Assembly (NCBI GenBank): GCA_024180945.1
Contig: JAKSGN010000002.1
Location: 2,790,001-2,854,000, forward strand
Reading direction: 5' to 3'
Length of the DNA stretch: 64,000 nt
Origin: Macrophomina tecta
Taxonomy: Eukaryota; Ascomycota; Dothideomycetes; Botryosphaeriales; Botryosphaeriaceae
The notes under the pieces are model-generated. The model worked only from the letters and a program-made list of their open reading frames with translations. It did no database searches and was not told the DNA's origin. The position numbers and the translations under genes are program-made. Positions 10,262 to 21,892 of this stretch are shown in pieces. Position 1 is the stretch's first letter. Every line of letters starts with the position of its first letter.

Positions 10262-12309
10262 ATGTGTGGAATTTTCGCCTGTCACCGGTATGCCTGCTCG
10301 CCGCTGTGTGCGCCGCGGATGATAAGCTTCTAACGCGCCACCAGCCATCCTGATGTCCAGAAGTTCAAGCCCACCGCCCTGAAGATGGGCAAGGCGTACG
10401 TATTCCTTCCATTGACTCCCTTCGGCCATGCGCTGACTCTGTGTAGCATGCGCCACCGTGGCCCCGATTGGAGTGAGCATTTCCCGCAAACTAGCCCGAA
10501 GACTGGCAAGTTACTGACCGCACACAGGTGGCAACGTCATTGCTAACCACACCAGTGAGTTCTGCCAACCGCACTCCCAAAAGACTAATCACTGACCTCT
10601 TCGTAGTCCTCGTCCACGAGCGTTTGTCCATTGTCGGCGTCGGTACGCTTTCTCTAACCTCCCGCGCACACCTCCCTGTCGCTGATATCCGCCACAGAGT
10701 CCGGCGCCCAGCCTCTCGTTAACGATGAGGGAAGCATCTCTCTGGCGGTCAATGGTGAAATCTACAACCACAGAGTGCTGAGGAAACAATTGAAGAAGCC
10801 CTACAACTTCAAGACCCACTCCGACTGCGAAGTCATTATTCCTCTGGTATGCGGTCACTGGGCGACTCCAATCTCTTGGCGTATGCTGATTTTGAACAGT
10901 ACCTCGAGCATGACATCGATGCGCCGAAGCACCTTGACGGCATGTTCTCATGGGTCCTCCACGACAAGGCGAAGGACAGGGTCATTGCCGCCCGCGACCC
11001 CATTGGTGTCACCTCTCTGTACATGGGAAGGTCTAGTTCCATTCCTGGCGCCGTTTTCTTCGCCTCCGAGATGAAGTGCCTTCACCCTGTCTGCGACAAC
11101 ATCATTACTTTCCCTCCCGGTCATGTTTACGACTCCGAGACCGACAAGCTCACCCAATACTTCGTTCCCAAGTGGTTGGTCGAGCCTAGCTCGATCCCGG
11201 AGACCCCGGTTGACTACAAGGCCGTGAGGGCAGCATTGGAGAAAGCTGTTAGGAAGAGGCTGATGGCTGAGGTTCCTTTCGGTGTTCTGTTGTCGGGTGG
11301 TCTGGACTCGAGTTTGACCGCCTCAATCGCGCAGAGGGAAATCAAGAGAGTCAATGAGGTGGCCAAGATCCAACGGGACGACCCATCCTCCGGTGATCTG
11401 GTTGGAATTGACGACGATAACCGTCTGACCACCGTTCAGATGTTGCCTGAGCTCCACTCTTTCTCCATCGGTCTCCCCGGTGCTCCTGACACTAAGGCTG
11501 CCGAGGAGGTTGCCAGGTTTCTGGGCACCAGGCATCACAGCTTTACCTTTACTCTCGAGGACGGCCTTAACGCCCTCTCTGACGTCATCTACCATCTCGA
11601 AACCTACGATGTTACCACCATCCGCGCATCGACACCCATGTTCCTGCTCAGTCGTAAGATCAAGGCCATGGGCGTGAAGATGGTTTTGAGTGGCGAAGGT
11701 TCTGACGAGATCTTCGGTGGTTACCTGTACTTCCACGCAGCACCGAACAAGAAGGAGTTCCACGAGGAGACTGTTCGCCGTGTTAAGAACCTGCACCTTG
11801 CTGACTGCTTGCGTGCTAACAAGTCGACAATGGCATGGGGTGTTGAGGCGCGTGTTCCCTTCCTTGACAGGGAGTTCCTCGAGCTTTGCATGAACATTGA
11901 TCCTCAGGATAAGATGATTACTAAGGATCGTATTGAGAAGTACATCCTCCGCAAGGCATTCGACACGACTGATGAGCCGGAGACTCCTGCATATCTTCCC
12001 GACAAGATCCTCTGGAGGCAGAAGGAGCAGTTCTCGGACGGTGTCGGTTACGGCTGGATTGATGCCCTCAAGGACAATGCTGAGCTGCACGTCAGTGACG
12101 AGGACATGAAAAACCCTAAGCCTCATTGGGGGGATGATATCCCGGATACCAAGGAGGCGTATTGGTACCGCTGCATGTTCGACGAACACTTCCCGCCCTA
12201 CTGCGCCGGTACCGTCCAGCGATGGGTGCCTACTTGGTCGAAACAGACGGACCCTAGCGGTCGTGCTATTAAGATTCACGAGCAGGCTTACAAGGAGGAC
12301 CAGGCATAG
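10262..12309 (+). CDS. asn2: Asparagine synthetase (glutamine-hydrolysing)
   Basis: Exons 10262-10287, 10345-10395, 10447-10472, 10528-10554, 10607-10642, 10698-10846 and 10900-12309 give 574 aa. The protein begins MCGIFAC, so Cys2 becomes the N-terminal nucleophile of the class II glutaminase domain. [18 protein letters not shown] and VNGEIYNH are the usual glutaminase motifs. The synthetase half has the ATP pyrophosphatase loop [14 protein letters not shown] and [16 protein letters not shown]. It converts aspartate and glutamine to asparagine and glutamate with ATP, in the cytosol. The length matches yeast Asn1/Asn2 (~570). The sixth intron must end at GAACAG so that IPL joins [16 protein letters not shown]. 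Confidence 0.95.
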
Positions 12310-13338
12310 GTGGAGGACATGTAGATGTTTCGTAAAAGTTGATACGTTCGTACGCATGTTTTACTGGATATTGCATAGATCAAAAAGGATTCGCGTTCAT
12401 TTGTAGCATTGATACTGTGATACCTTTTTTTTTTTTTTTTTTTCAGCCTATGCTGTTAGCTCTTTCGTCGTCGCAACCCTATTTTACTTGGCGGCTCGCA
12501 TTGCCAAATACCTGTGGCTGAAGCATTGAAGATTTATGGTATTTTTGAATATCTTCATAGCGCATAAGGGTCTTCCATCCACACAGATGACCGCATGGAA
12601 CATATAATGGTTTCTCGGTCATGTGCACTCGGTGAGTTCCGCAGATGCGGGGCAGCCTCTTTCTTTCTTCTCTCTTCGCACGAACAGCAAAAAGAATGCG
12701 AGAGAATAAACGATCTTGTTGTGCCTTTTTCCAGCCCCCAAATTCTCAAGCCCGCCAGCCCTCAAGAGTGTGGATCTAGATTCCCGCCGATCAGGCCCGG
12801 GAAGAGAAAAATCCCCGACACGCGAAGATTCTCTGCTGGATCCCGAGGTACGATGCTCGTTGGTTGGGTTCGTACTGGCGATGAGGTCATAAACAGTAAC
12901 AACCCCGCGATGGGACGTGGCGCTTCCTTTGACCTTTCGACTGGCGGCGGGGCAGACGGCCCAAAAAGAGGACGGTGCTGGTGTTTGGTGGGGTAGGCGG
13001 AGTAGTTGATGATGATTGGTCTGGTGTTGAAAGTGGGGTTTGGTCGGATGTGCGGGCTCATGATGATGATGCCAACGATGCTGATAAATGGAGTTGGTTT
13101 CTGCCTGTACTTTACTCGTGTCGCTTTTCTTACTGTTTTGCATCTGCTGCTGCTGTTGTTGCTTGCGCCAAAACATCAAAACTGCTCTTCCGCCAATCAA
13201 CCGACAGCCCTCCTCTCCATTAATCCTTTGACGACAACACCTAAAGGCTCCCCAACCTCCTCGTCTCTTCCCCCGCTCCCACGGCATCAATCCTCGGAGC
13301 GAGACTAAGACAAAAAAAAATTTCAAAGAAAAGGAAGC
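12310..13338. other. Intergenic
   Basis: The 3' flank of asparagine synthetase contains a 19-base T run at 12425-12443. The 404-codon frame on the minus strand over 12619-13833 lacks motifs and mostly mirrors the GC-rich hydrolase exon, so I do not call it. The sequence just before 13339 is the presumed promoter of the hydrolase. Confidence 0.5.
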
Positions 13339-14737
13339 ATGACAGGAGAAAACATGGCAGAATTCCCGACTCCGCGCACCCTCACCCTCCCCACCCCCTT
13401 CGCCGGCAACACCTCCATCACCGCCTCCTTCGCCACCAACTTCGACGCGCGCCACGCTGCCGACCCCTCCAAGCCGACTGTCCTCTTCTTCCACTCCTTC
13501 AGCACCGATGCCTCGCTCTTCGCCCCGCAATTCGCAGACCCGCAACTCGCCGACCATTTCAACCTCATCGCCGTCGAGCTGCTCGGGCACGGCGGGACGC
13601 GCCTGCACAGCTCGAAGACGCTGGTGGGCGCGGCGGTCGGGGGAGGCGAGGTGGGCTGGGATGATGGAGAGAGGCTGGAGCGCGATCATTGGACTTATTG
13701 GGATAGCGCGTGGATGGCGCTGGGCGTGCTGAGGGAGGTGGGCGTGGAGCAGGCGTTTGTGGCGGGGACGAGCCAGGGCGGGTGGGTTGCGGTGAGGAGT
13801 GCGCTTTTGGCGCCGGAGGTGGTGAGTTACCATTACTTGCCTTTTGTCTCTTGATTTCGTTCCTGTCTTTTCGATTGAGGGGGGGATGGCGGGGGGATGG
13901 GGTGGGGGGAAGGAAGTTGGGATGGGATGAGGCGTGGATGTGCGTGGAGAAGGATGCGGAGGTTGTGGGCTGTTGGCGCGGAGAGGAGCATCTGGCTCTG
14001 ACCGAGTGGCTGGCGTTGCAGACCAGACGTGGACGCCTGGAGTGAAAGAGGGAAACGTGCCTCAGCACGGCCTACTATCCCCCTTCTATTTTCGCTCTAG
14101 TGCCTTGAACGAAACTACGCGAATGCTAATGTATAAAACCCAACAGGTCCTAGGCGTCATCCCCATGGGTACGTCCATGGACCACGAATCCCCGCTCTCC
14201 ACCTCCCTCGGCTGCTGGGACGGCCGCGCCGCCGCCGCCGGGCCCATCGCCATGTCTACCTCCGCCACCGCCACCCCCGACTTCGAGCCCGCCGACCAAT
14301 ACTGCGACTACCTCGTCGATAGCGGCCTCGGCAAGGACTGCGACCCGGCCGCCCGCGCCTACTGGACCCAGCGCGTCAAGGAAAACTACCGCGGCGACGC
14401 TGGCCGCAGGCGCCTGCGCGGCGCCGCCATCAACTTGGCCGAGCGGGACGGGCTGTACGGGAGGATTGGCGACGTTCGGTGTCCGGTCCTCTGGCTACAT
14501 GGCGACAGGGATGAGGTGTTTAGCGTGAGGAATGCAGAGGAAGGCATGAAGTATTTCTCGGGGAGTAAGGAGGCGCGACTGGAGGTCTTGGAGGGTGGAC
14601 ACCATTTCCTGAGCGCAAGTAGCCCGCAGGTGGTGAATGGGAAGATTGCGGAGTTCATTAAGAGGCATTGGAAGGGCGTGGTGCCGGGGAGGGTTGGGGC
14701 GCCGGATGTGGCAGAGAGGGCCGTGGGTGGTGTTTAG
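13339..14737 (+). CDS. Alpha/beta hydrolase
   Basis: Two exons, 13339-13821 and 14147-14737, encode 357 aa. VLFFHSFSTDASLF is the first strand and oxyanion region, and VAGTSQGGW contains the nucleophile elbow G-T-S-Q-G. LWLHGDRDEVF supplies the acidic residue and EGGHHFL the catalytic His, so the Ser-Asp-His triad appears complete. There is no signal peptide, so it is probably intracellular. The substrate cannot be told; the fold covers esterases, haloperoxidase-like and C-C hydrolases. The single intron is about 325 bases, long for this window, but it is canonical (GTGAGT...CAACAG) and keeps frame. A second ATG at 13354 is an alternative start. Confidence 0.82.
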
Positions 14738-17546
14738 ACCATTAGGCGGAAAGGCTTCGGAGGCTTGGAGAAGGATCGCAGTCGGATTGTTGTTGGTGGG
14801 AAGCGTTTGCGGGTTGATGCGGGAAGACTCGCTGTGTGCTTTTGGCAACTGACCGAAGGACTAGGCTGACAGGCAGGCGCAGGTTCGTTAGCCACTAGTT
14901 GCTGCTGAGTATTGCGACGTGGAAAAGAATAGTCTATAATGTGGCCTCATGAGTATTTGTAAATGCCAAAGCATGGTTCCAATTGGTCAGCCTGGGTTGT
15001 TCAATCGTGACAAGACTGTTTGCATGGAGAGTTACAGCAGCACGGTCAGATCTTCTGTGCGACACCAGAATCTCTCACGTTAGTACCTCTACGAGTTCGC
15101 TGAAAAGGCCTGAAACCGCTTGTCTAGGCCTTCGGATGTCGACTAAAGGCAATATTGAATCTGCTGGTGCCCTCATTAGAGCCTCTGCACGAAGCTGTGC
15201 GGTATCTGCGGAGTTTGCAATTCGACGACTCGAAGGTACGGTATATTTCTCCGCGCATGGGCTTGGATAGTATCTTCAGTACCCTGCCACTGCAGAATGG
15301 GCTTTGTCGGAACGTGGAAAGATCCAGACTTTGAACGGGGATCTGAGATGGAGCGATTTCAAAAGGCGCGATGCCGGAAAACAACGGAAAAGCTCATCTG
15401 ACAGTCCTTCCGTCGCCCCCAAAGTCCGTATCCACTGTCATGAGAAATAGCCGACCACGTTGGATATGATTACTGGCTCTCTGTTACATCTCTCAAACAA
15501 CTTACATCTCGGCTTTTCGAGGGTCCGGACTCTCAGATGGTTGGTGTCGAGAATTCTTCCGCCTTGACGATCGTATTCCGGTTGAATGGCAGGACCTGAT
15601 GGAAATTTGCGGATGGTGTGCGCGCTGCAAACACTCGTACAGTGTCTATGATCCGACAGGTTCACGACTCGCAAAGGGCGGTCGGGTACCCAGCACCTTG
15701 TCGGGATGTCACCTGAGGAAGCCAGCGGGGCAGAAGATAGGAGAACGGACCCCGGATTTCGGAGTTCAGGCGGAAAATCCAGAATAGGCCTGTGGATCAT
15801 ATCCTCCCACGCTACTGAGCTTCGCTTGTAGCATGTGGCAACACCATTCGCTGGGAGTTCTGGGAGTTCGGAAAAGGGGTTCGGGTGGTATCAGTGTTGA
15901 TATCGGCGGGCACCCTTCGCAGAGAAGGCGAGTTGGCATCTGGTGAGAAGCGGATCCATCGGGATCGAAGCAATATCAAGAAGTTTGAACGCCGGACCGC
16001 GAATCCATAGAATCCACAGCACTCATTTCGTCGGTGGCGGAAGTTTTCGCGAGCATGTGGCCCCACGTTAGGGCCAAGATAGCTCATCAGCAACATCACA
16101 TAGCTGATGGAGTCCAATTTTGATGAAGGGACCCTGGACAATGAGCTGCATAGTGGCTTCGCACGAATGGTAAAAGCTGGAGGAGATGGCGCGACTCGAG
16201 GGCCGTCAGGTCGGCCCCAGAGCTGATCAGCTGGGGCAAGGCGTGAGATGGCGGACTCATCACCAAGCAATCTCCACGGCTTGGCAGATGCAAGGCTGCA
16301 GCAGACTAGCGGCTTGCTGCTGACGTCTCCCGGGGCGGTGTTGCGAGGCGCATTGAAGAACAGCAGACGGGTTGTGGCACGTCCTACGGCCGAGTTATGC
16401 TGAGGAGGCGGCGGAGTGGCAGTGGCCGGTCTTTCTGGAAGTTCTCGGCGAGAAGGACTATGGCAGGCGGTGGGCGTGGTGGAAGAACATCGGCAAATAG
16501 GTGGTCTGGGGGGCTCGCCGCGTGGTGATGAGCGACGGGGTTGAAGGATTTGGTGGTTTCACTTTGAAGCGACGCTCGCTTAACGCCCCACTTTGGGCAG
16601 GCGCCCCGCTGGGCCGTGGACGAAGGAGGGGGGGGGGTGGGGGGGCAAGGGGCTGCTCTGCCCTCTCGGCCTTTCTGTCTCGCGTCGCTGTAGGGCTGCA
16701 GACCTCTGTTTGCACCTCATCTCGTACTCTCGCTCACTCATGAGACACGCTCCTGTCGCCGAATACCCCGGCGCGGCGTCCTGGACTGCTGTGCCACGCT
16801 GGGCAGGAGGCAGCGGCCGCATGAAACGCAGGATGTTCGCCTTGCCGCCCGTGCCGGTCTGTTTCTTCGAGTGTGACCATTGTGATAGGCGTATCAACAA
16901 GTGATAGTTAGCCGAATGGCGTTGAGCCGGCGCCGGCACTTGCAATCCTCTCGACGGCACCCGCCGGTACCCCAGAAAGAGCTTGGAAATTCACCGACGG
17001 AAGCGCCTTCCAACGCGCATCCGAAGCTGAATGGGCAGAGGTATGCGAAAAGGGGACGAGATGGCCAACTGTCGGTCCTATACGCTGCCGCCAATTGGTG
17101 GAAACGCGCTAGAACGAATGCTCCACTAAACGTCAAACATCCATCAACCCCATCATGCGAGGCTCTGCCGGAAAAGGCCTATTACAAAGGGCTGCCAAGA
17201 CCGGCAGGTGGGCCTACACAGGCTACAGTGCCGTGGTCGGCTACACGATGAGCAGCCCTGTGATGCCTTCCACGCTGACGTCCGGAGATTGCTGTGCTCA
17301 ATTCGGATTTACGGACCGCCATTCGGGAGCTGCCGTCCAAGCTTCATACCCAAAGCTTGTGTGTTTGCTGTCACCGCTCTGTTGCGAGCCGAGTGTCCAT
17401 GTTTCGAACCACCAGGTCGTGGTTTTGCCGACTGTGGCTACCATTGCCCAGCGATCTATAAGACCTGGACGCCTTGCGCATCAACTACTCTTCCAGTCCA
17501 TCAATCCCTTTCATTGTTTTAAAATACACTCGTTCAAAACACCAAC
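14738..17546. other. Long intergenic region
   Basis: About 2.8 kb with no supportable gene. Short frames at 15438-15800, 15812-16270 and 16580-16960 show no family motifs. A plus-strand stretch ending at 16499 reads as a Trp-rich tail (EWQWPVFLEVLGEKDYGRRW) that could be a gene relic but cannot be extended. The distal end is the promoter of the pectin lyase gene. Confidence 0.45.
17457..17461 (+). promoter_or_regulatory. TATA-like box of pectin lyase gene
   Basis: CTATAAG lies about 87 bases before the start codon of the secreted pectin lyase, a usual distance for an inducible fungal gene with a TATA box. Confidence 0.5.
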
Positions 17547-18942
17547 ATGAGACTTTCGCTTTTCTCCCTTGCTTTGGGCCTTGCCCAACAGGCTGTCGCC
17601 GCTGGCGTCGTCGGCTCCGCTGAAGGTTTCGCCAAAGGCGTTACCGGTGGTGGTTCTGCCACTCCCGTCTATCCTTCGACCATTGCCGAGTTGACCAGCT
17701 ACCTCGCTGACGACAAGGCCCGTGTCATTATGCTGAACAAGGAGTAAGCAGCTGCGCCAACACTTGCCCACAACCCGAGTGCTCATCGCCCTGCAGGTTC
17801 AACTTCCTCAAGTCTGAGGGCACCGCCACCGAGAAAGGCTGCCGTCCCGCCTCCAACAAGTGCCCCGGCAACGGTGGCCAAGATGCCATCAACCACGCCA
17901 GCTGGTGCGACAACGGCAACGCCGGCACCGGTTCCACCTCCATCACCGTCACCTACGACAAGGCGGGTGTCAGCGGCCTGACCGTCGGCTCCAACAAGTC
18001 TATTGTCGGTGTGGGTTCTAAGGGTGTCATCCGTGGCAAGGGTCTGCGTCTCGCCAACGGCGCCAAGAACGTCATCATCCAGAACATCCACATCACTGAG
18101 CTGAACCCCCAGTACATCTGGGGTGGTGATGGTATCACCCTTGACGGCACCGATCTCGTCTGGGTATGTACAAAATCTCATTATTCGTTGAAGTCTCTGG
18201 ACGGGGATTGGAACACCAAGCTATACCCGACATCCCTAAGTCCCCCTCTAAGACTTCTAAAAAATTTCCTATACCTTCTGTGCATCGCGAGACTGATTTG
18301 AAATACAACAGATCGACCATGTTAAGGTTTCTCTCGTCGGACGTCAAATGCTTGTCCTCGGAAACAACGCCTCCAGTAAGCAACTCCCCCTTCACCACCT
18401 GAGTGCATCCGGGGCTAATATTCTCCCAAGACCGCGTTACCATCTCCTACAGCGAGTTTGACGGTGCCACCGACTGGTCTGCCACTTGTGACGGCCACCA
18501 CTACTGGGCTCTGTACTTCACTGGTTCCTCTGACATGGTCACCTTCAAGGGTAACTACGTCCACCACACCTCTGGCCGCTCCCCCAAGGTCGGTGGCAAC
18601 ACCCTCCTCCATGCCGTCAACAACTACTGGTACGCCAACTCTGGCCACGCCTTCGATGTTGGTTCGTCCAACTCCAACGTCCTCATCGAGGGCAACATCT
18701 TCCAGAACGTCGTCACCCCTCTGCTTGAGAACAAGGGCCAGGTCTTCGCCCCCAGCTCTGTCAGCACCTCCTGCTCCAGCGGCCTTGGTCGTTCTTGCCA
18801 GGCCAACGCTTTCGGCACCTCTGGAACCCTCAGCGGCACCCAGACTTCCTTCCTCGCCAACTTCAAGGGCAAGAACATTGCCACCGCCTCTGCCGCCAAC
18901 GCTGCCGTCAGCTCCAAGGCTGGTGTTGGCATCGTTGCTTAA
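17547..18942 (+). CDS. Secreted pectin lyase (PL1)
   Basis: Exons 17547-17743, 17797-18163, 18312-18375 and 18431-18942 give 379 aa with a signal peptide ([20 protein letters not shown]). It is a parallel beta-helix PL1 enzyme: [37 protein letters not shown] and [12 protein letters not shown] resemble Aspergillus pectin lyases (PelA-PelD) more than calcium-dependent pectate lyases. [16 protein letters not shown] holds the catalytic Arg region. It cleaves methyl-esterified homogalacturonan by beta-elimination outside the cell. The length (~379) is normal for the family, and all splice phases agree. Confidence 0.9.
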
Positions 18943-20639
18943 GCGTCTGTCTTAAAACCATGTTGGTATTTAGCCACTTCTTTCTGGCGAACTCACACTT
19001 CCTGTGGAAGTCTGATTAAAACCATAGCACTGCATTGCTGTAAATACTCTTGACCTTCTTGTACATACTACTTTTATCCTGGGGATTGACACACACTTCT
19101 TGATGGATGCAAAAAATCAAAGTTTCTGCGAAGCAAAAACAATTCCCCTCCCTCACCTGTGATCCGTTTAAGCTTCCATTCTGAGTTACCCATGCAGCCG
19201 GGACACAGATTTCTTGTGCCATTAACCTTAAGTGGACGCGTACGTATTGTGCAGGGGCTTGTTGCAGATGGACGATCAGAGCATGGGTGACGGTGCGCAT
19301 TCGGACTGACGATCTCGATAAGGCGCTACCGTGCGTAGCTGGCCCTGATTCAGGTAGAATGTTGATAGACGCATGGGGAGTTGAAACATTCACCAAGATG
19401 CTATTGTCCTGGCTATCATAAAATACATACTTCCTGACGAATGCATCGTATCCCCACATGTCAGATCAGTCACGACACGAATTCAAGCCATAGGATACTT
19501 CTTGATAGGCGTAATGGATACTGGTGCAGCTGACTGAAACCACGGCTGATCAGGGGTTGCGCGGCTGTCTGCGTGACGCAGCCGCATGTACGCATTTTCC
19601 GCTACTACATGCCCGTTTCCTTCCATTCACAGCTTCTGGAAGCCTTTAGTCCCACCATCTCTTCTGAAATCTGGAATAGTCCATTTGGGAGTAAAATCAT
19701 TGCAACGATTTAATCCGCTTTGCTTATGCCATGAGAGCAGAAGATAATTCTTGAGGCGGATTTAAGTTGTCCTGCGGCCGTTGCTGATTTGTAACTCTTC
19801 GTATCGTAGCCAGAGAGCTGCAAATGCCGAGGCATGTAGAGTTGAAGCATTCATCCGGACATCAATGGACTCAAGGAATCGGAATACTTGCATCCGGATG
19901 ACTACTTCAACCCCGGACGCTTGTAATTCTAACTTCTATTCTAAGATTGCATCAGTGACTCTTCAAAAGGCGGACGCGCTGAGAAAATCGTGAAAAAGGA
20001 AGGCCAGGACCCAGCAGCTTCAACGCCTGCCTCGACACAGAATGAGACTTTCGGAGTTCACAACATGAGTGAATATTTCTGTCAAAATGCTGGGGCAGAT
20101 GGACAGCGTCATGTGGATCAGGCCCAAGGTCAGGGTCTCGTCACCGTTATGGTTCCTCCTCTGATGAAATGTCTCAAATGGTGCCGCTAATGAATCAACT
20201 ATTCGTAAGCCGCAGCCAGATTGCGGATCGTTCGGAGCCCCCGTCAAATGGCAACGATCAACTTTCGGAGTGCAGACACTAAGTTCGCTTATTGAGCTTC
20301 CACCCCGCACGTCATGTAGCTGTAAGCCCGTAATTCTCCCTTGAGTTATTGAATCTAAAGGATTTGATGGACTGAGTGATTTTCGTTCAGCGAAACGCAT
20401 ATTATGAAGAAATTGTCCTTGATAAGGGCAAGCCTCGTACATTTGTAGCCCAGCCAGAGTCCTAACCAGCCGAAATGGCAGCGGAGATGCGGACAGCTCC
20501 TGTTGGGTACCATCGGGGGGTGTTGGGGGCTTGGAAACGTGCCCAGTAGTTCTCTCATGCCTGCGTCCTAAGGTGAGGAAGCTTATATAGTACCTACAAA
20601 GAGTCCAACTTGCAAGCCACAAATTCTGTTTATCTTCGT
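18943..20639. other. Intergenic, moderately AT-rich
   Basis: No gene supported. The 215-codon minus-strand frame at 20020-20667 has no domain, no signal sequence and no codon pattern like its neighbours. Confidence 0.45.
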
Positions 20640-21380
20640 AGCGCATATATGAAGCGGGCGATATCAAATCCGATTATGCTTCCAGCTCGCCTCGCTCCCG
20701 GCAAACTCGCCTCCCTCATCGCAGCCGCCTCGTCCACCCGCGACGATCAAGGAGCTGCTCCATCCCTTCCGCCAGCAGCAGCACCTCACCCTAATCCAGA
20801 CGGGCTCGTACGACGCCGCAGCCCCCCGTACCGTCGTCTGTGGCTGTAGCGCCATCGTCCACTGCTACCCCGCCGACAGCGCGACCGCGGTCGCTGCGCG
20901 GAAGGCGCTGATCAACGCGTGCGAGGCGGAGGCAGTGCCGCACTTGCTCACCAGCAACTACGCGGCGGACTATCCGCAGTTCCAGGACGGCGAGTTCACC
21001 GTCAACGATCTGATGAAGGAGGTTTGCGCGTATCTGGAGGGGAAGGAAGTGACCAGAGCCGTGCATATGCTGGTGGGGTGTTTGGTGGAGACTTTCTGGA
21101 GTTTTTCTGAGTGGGTGAGATGGAGACGCGGGCGTGTTTAGGTGCTGGGGAACAGGCGCTGAGAGATGGGAGCTTACGAGCTATAAAATGGCGGTGGATC
21201 ACGTGGTGCGGGCTGGGGCGGACCGCGAGGCTATGGCAATTTGGCGTGTAAGTGGCGGCAGTTGGGGGGAAGGGGAAGGAAGGGAGGGTGCCGTGGCTTT
21301 GCTGCCGTCGGTTATGATAGTTCTGGATGATAGTTAAGAGCATCAAGGATATTGCGGGGTTCGCGCCGTTTATCTACTGA
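20640..21380 (+). pseudogene. Decayed NmrA-like (isoflavone reductase-like) gene
   Basis: Three reading frames together retrace an NmrA-family Rossmann protein. Frame one (from about 20658) reads ISNPIMLPARLAPGKLASLIAAA, a damaged nucleotide-binding start. Frame two (about 20735-21110) reads KELLHPFRQQQHLTLIQTGS, then ALINACEAEAVPHLLTSNYA, DLMKEVCAYLEGK and LVGCLVETFWSF, matching the family's 'LIDAA..AGV..F.PS.YG.DY' and 'GFF.E.FW' regions. Frame three (about 21134-21250) reads CWGTGAERWELTSYKMAVDH, the 'FWGTGDEKWDLTTY' segment. Frame changes near 20740 and 21110, and the loss of the glycine-rich GATG loop, indicate decay rather than splicing. A possible further exon (SIKDIAGF) lies near 21340. 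It ends 0.5 kb from the CYP gene of the cluster. Confidence 0.6.
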
Positions 21381-21892
21381 ATCAAGTCGAGACTGAAAGC
21401 TTGGAGATATTGGTGGGGGCCAACGAGCGGAGAAAAATGAGACCCAAAGATGATCTGAAAACGTGGCATGCGTGAGTTGCAACTATTCTGTAGCAGGAGT
21501 CACCATCAGTGAATGGTTGCAAACGGACTAACTGGAAGAGCAGAGCTGGGCCATATTTCCCGAAAGAAAAATGTCGCCTTGCGACAACCCTGGATCATTA
21601 ATTCTATACTGAAGTCGAGCCAGAAGGGATCCGGGATTCATTTGCAAGCTGGTACCATTGGCAAAATCCTCAAGAGAGATTTCAAGACACCGGAGTAGTG
21701 AATGAGTAAGGGAGAAGAAAAAAGAGGGAGTAGGGGATTATTGTGTATCCCCGAGTGGTTAGATTTATAAGAACAAAGCCAATTGACATGTTATAAAGAG
21801 AACTCAAATTATACAGACTCCTGACTCCAAGTATGAGAAACGACCAGACAGACAAATGCCCATGAACAACAGACGCCGAAAACTAGAAAAGA
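21381..21892. other. Intergenic between NmrA relic and CYP gene
   Basis: No gene is seen. The segment near 21700-21890 is AT-richer and is the likely 3' flank of the minus-strand CYP gene. Confidence 0.45.

Noticed and set aside
12619..13833. 404-codon minus-strand open frame
   Set aside because: Translation is His/Arg/Pro-rich and motif-free, and antisense to the real alpha/beta hydrolase exon.
20020..20667. 215-codon minus-strand frame
   Set aside because: Composition and lack of motifs look random; no splice structure or neighbour context supports it.
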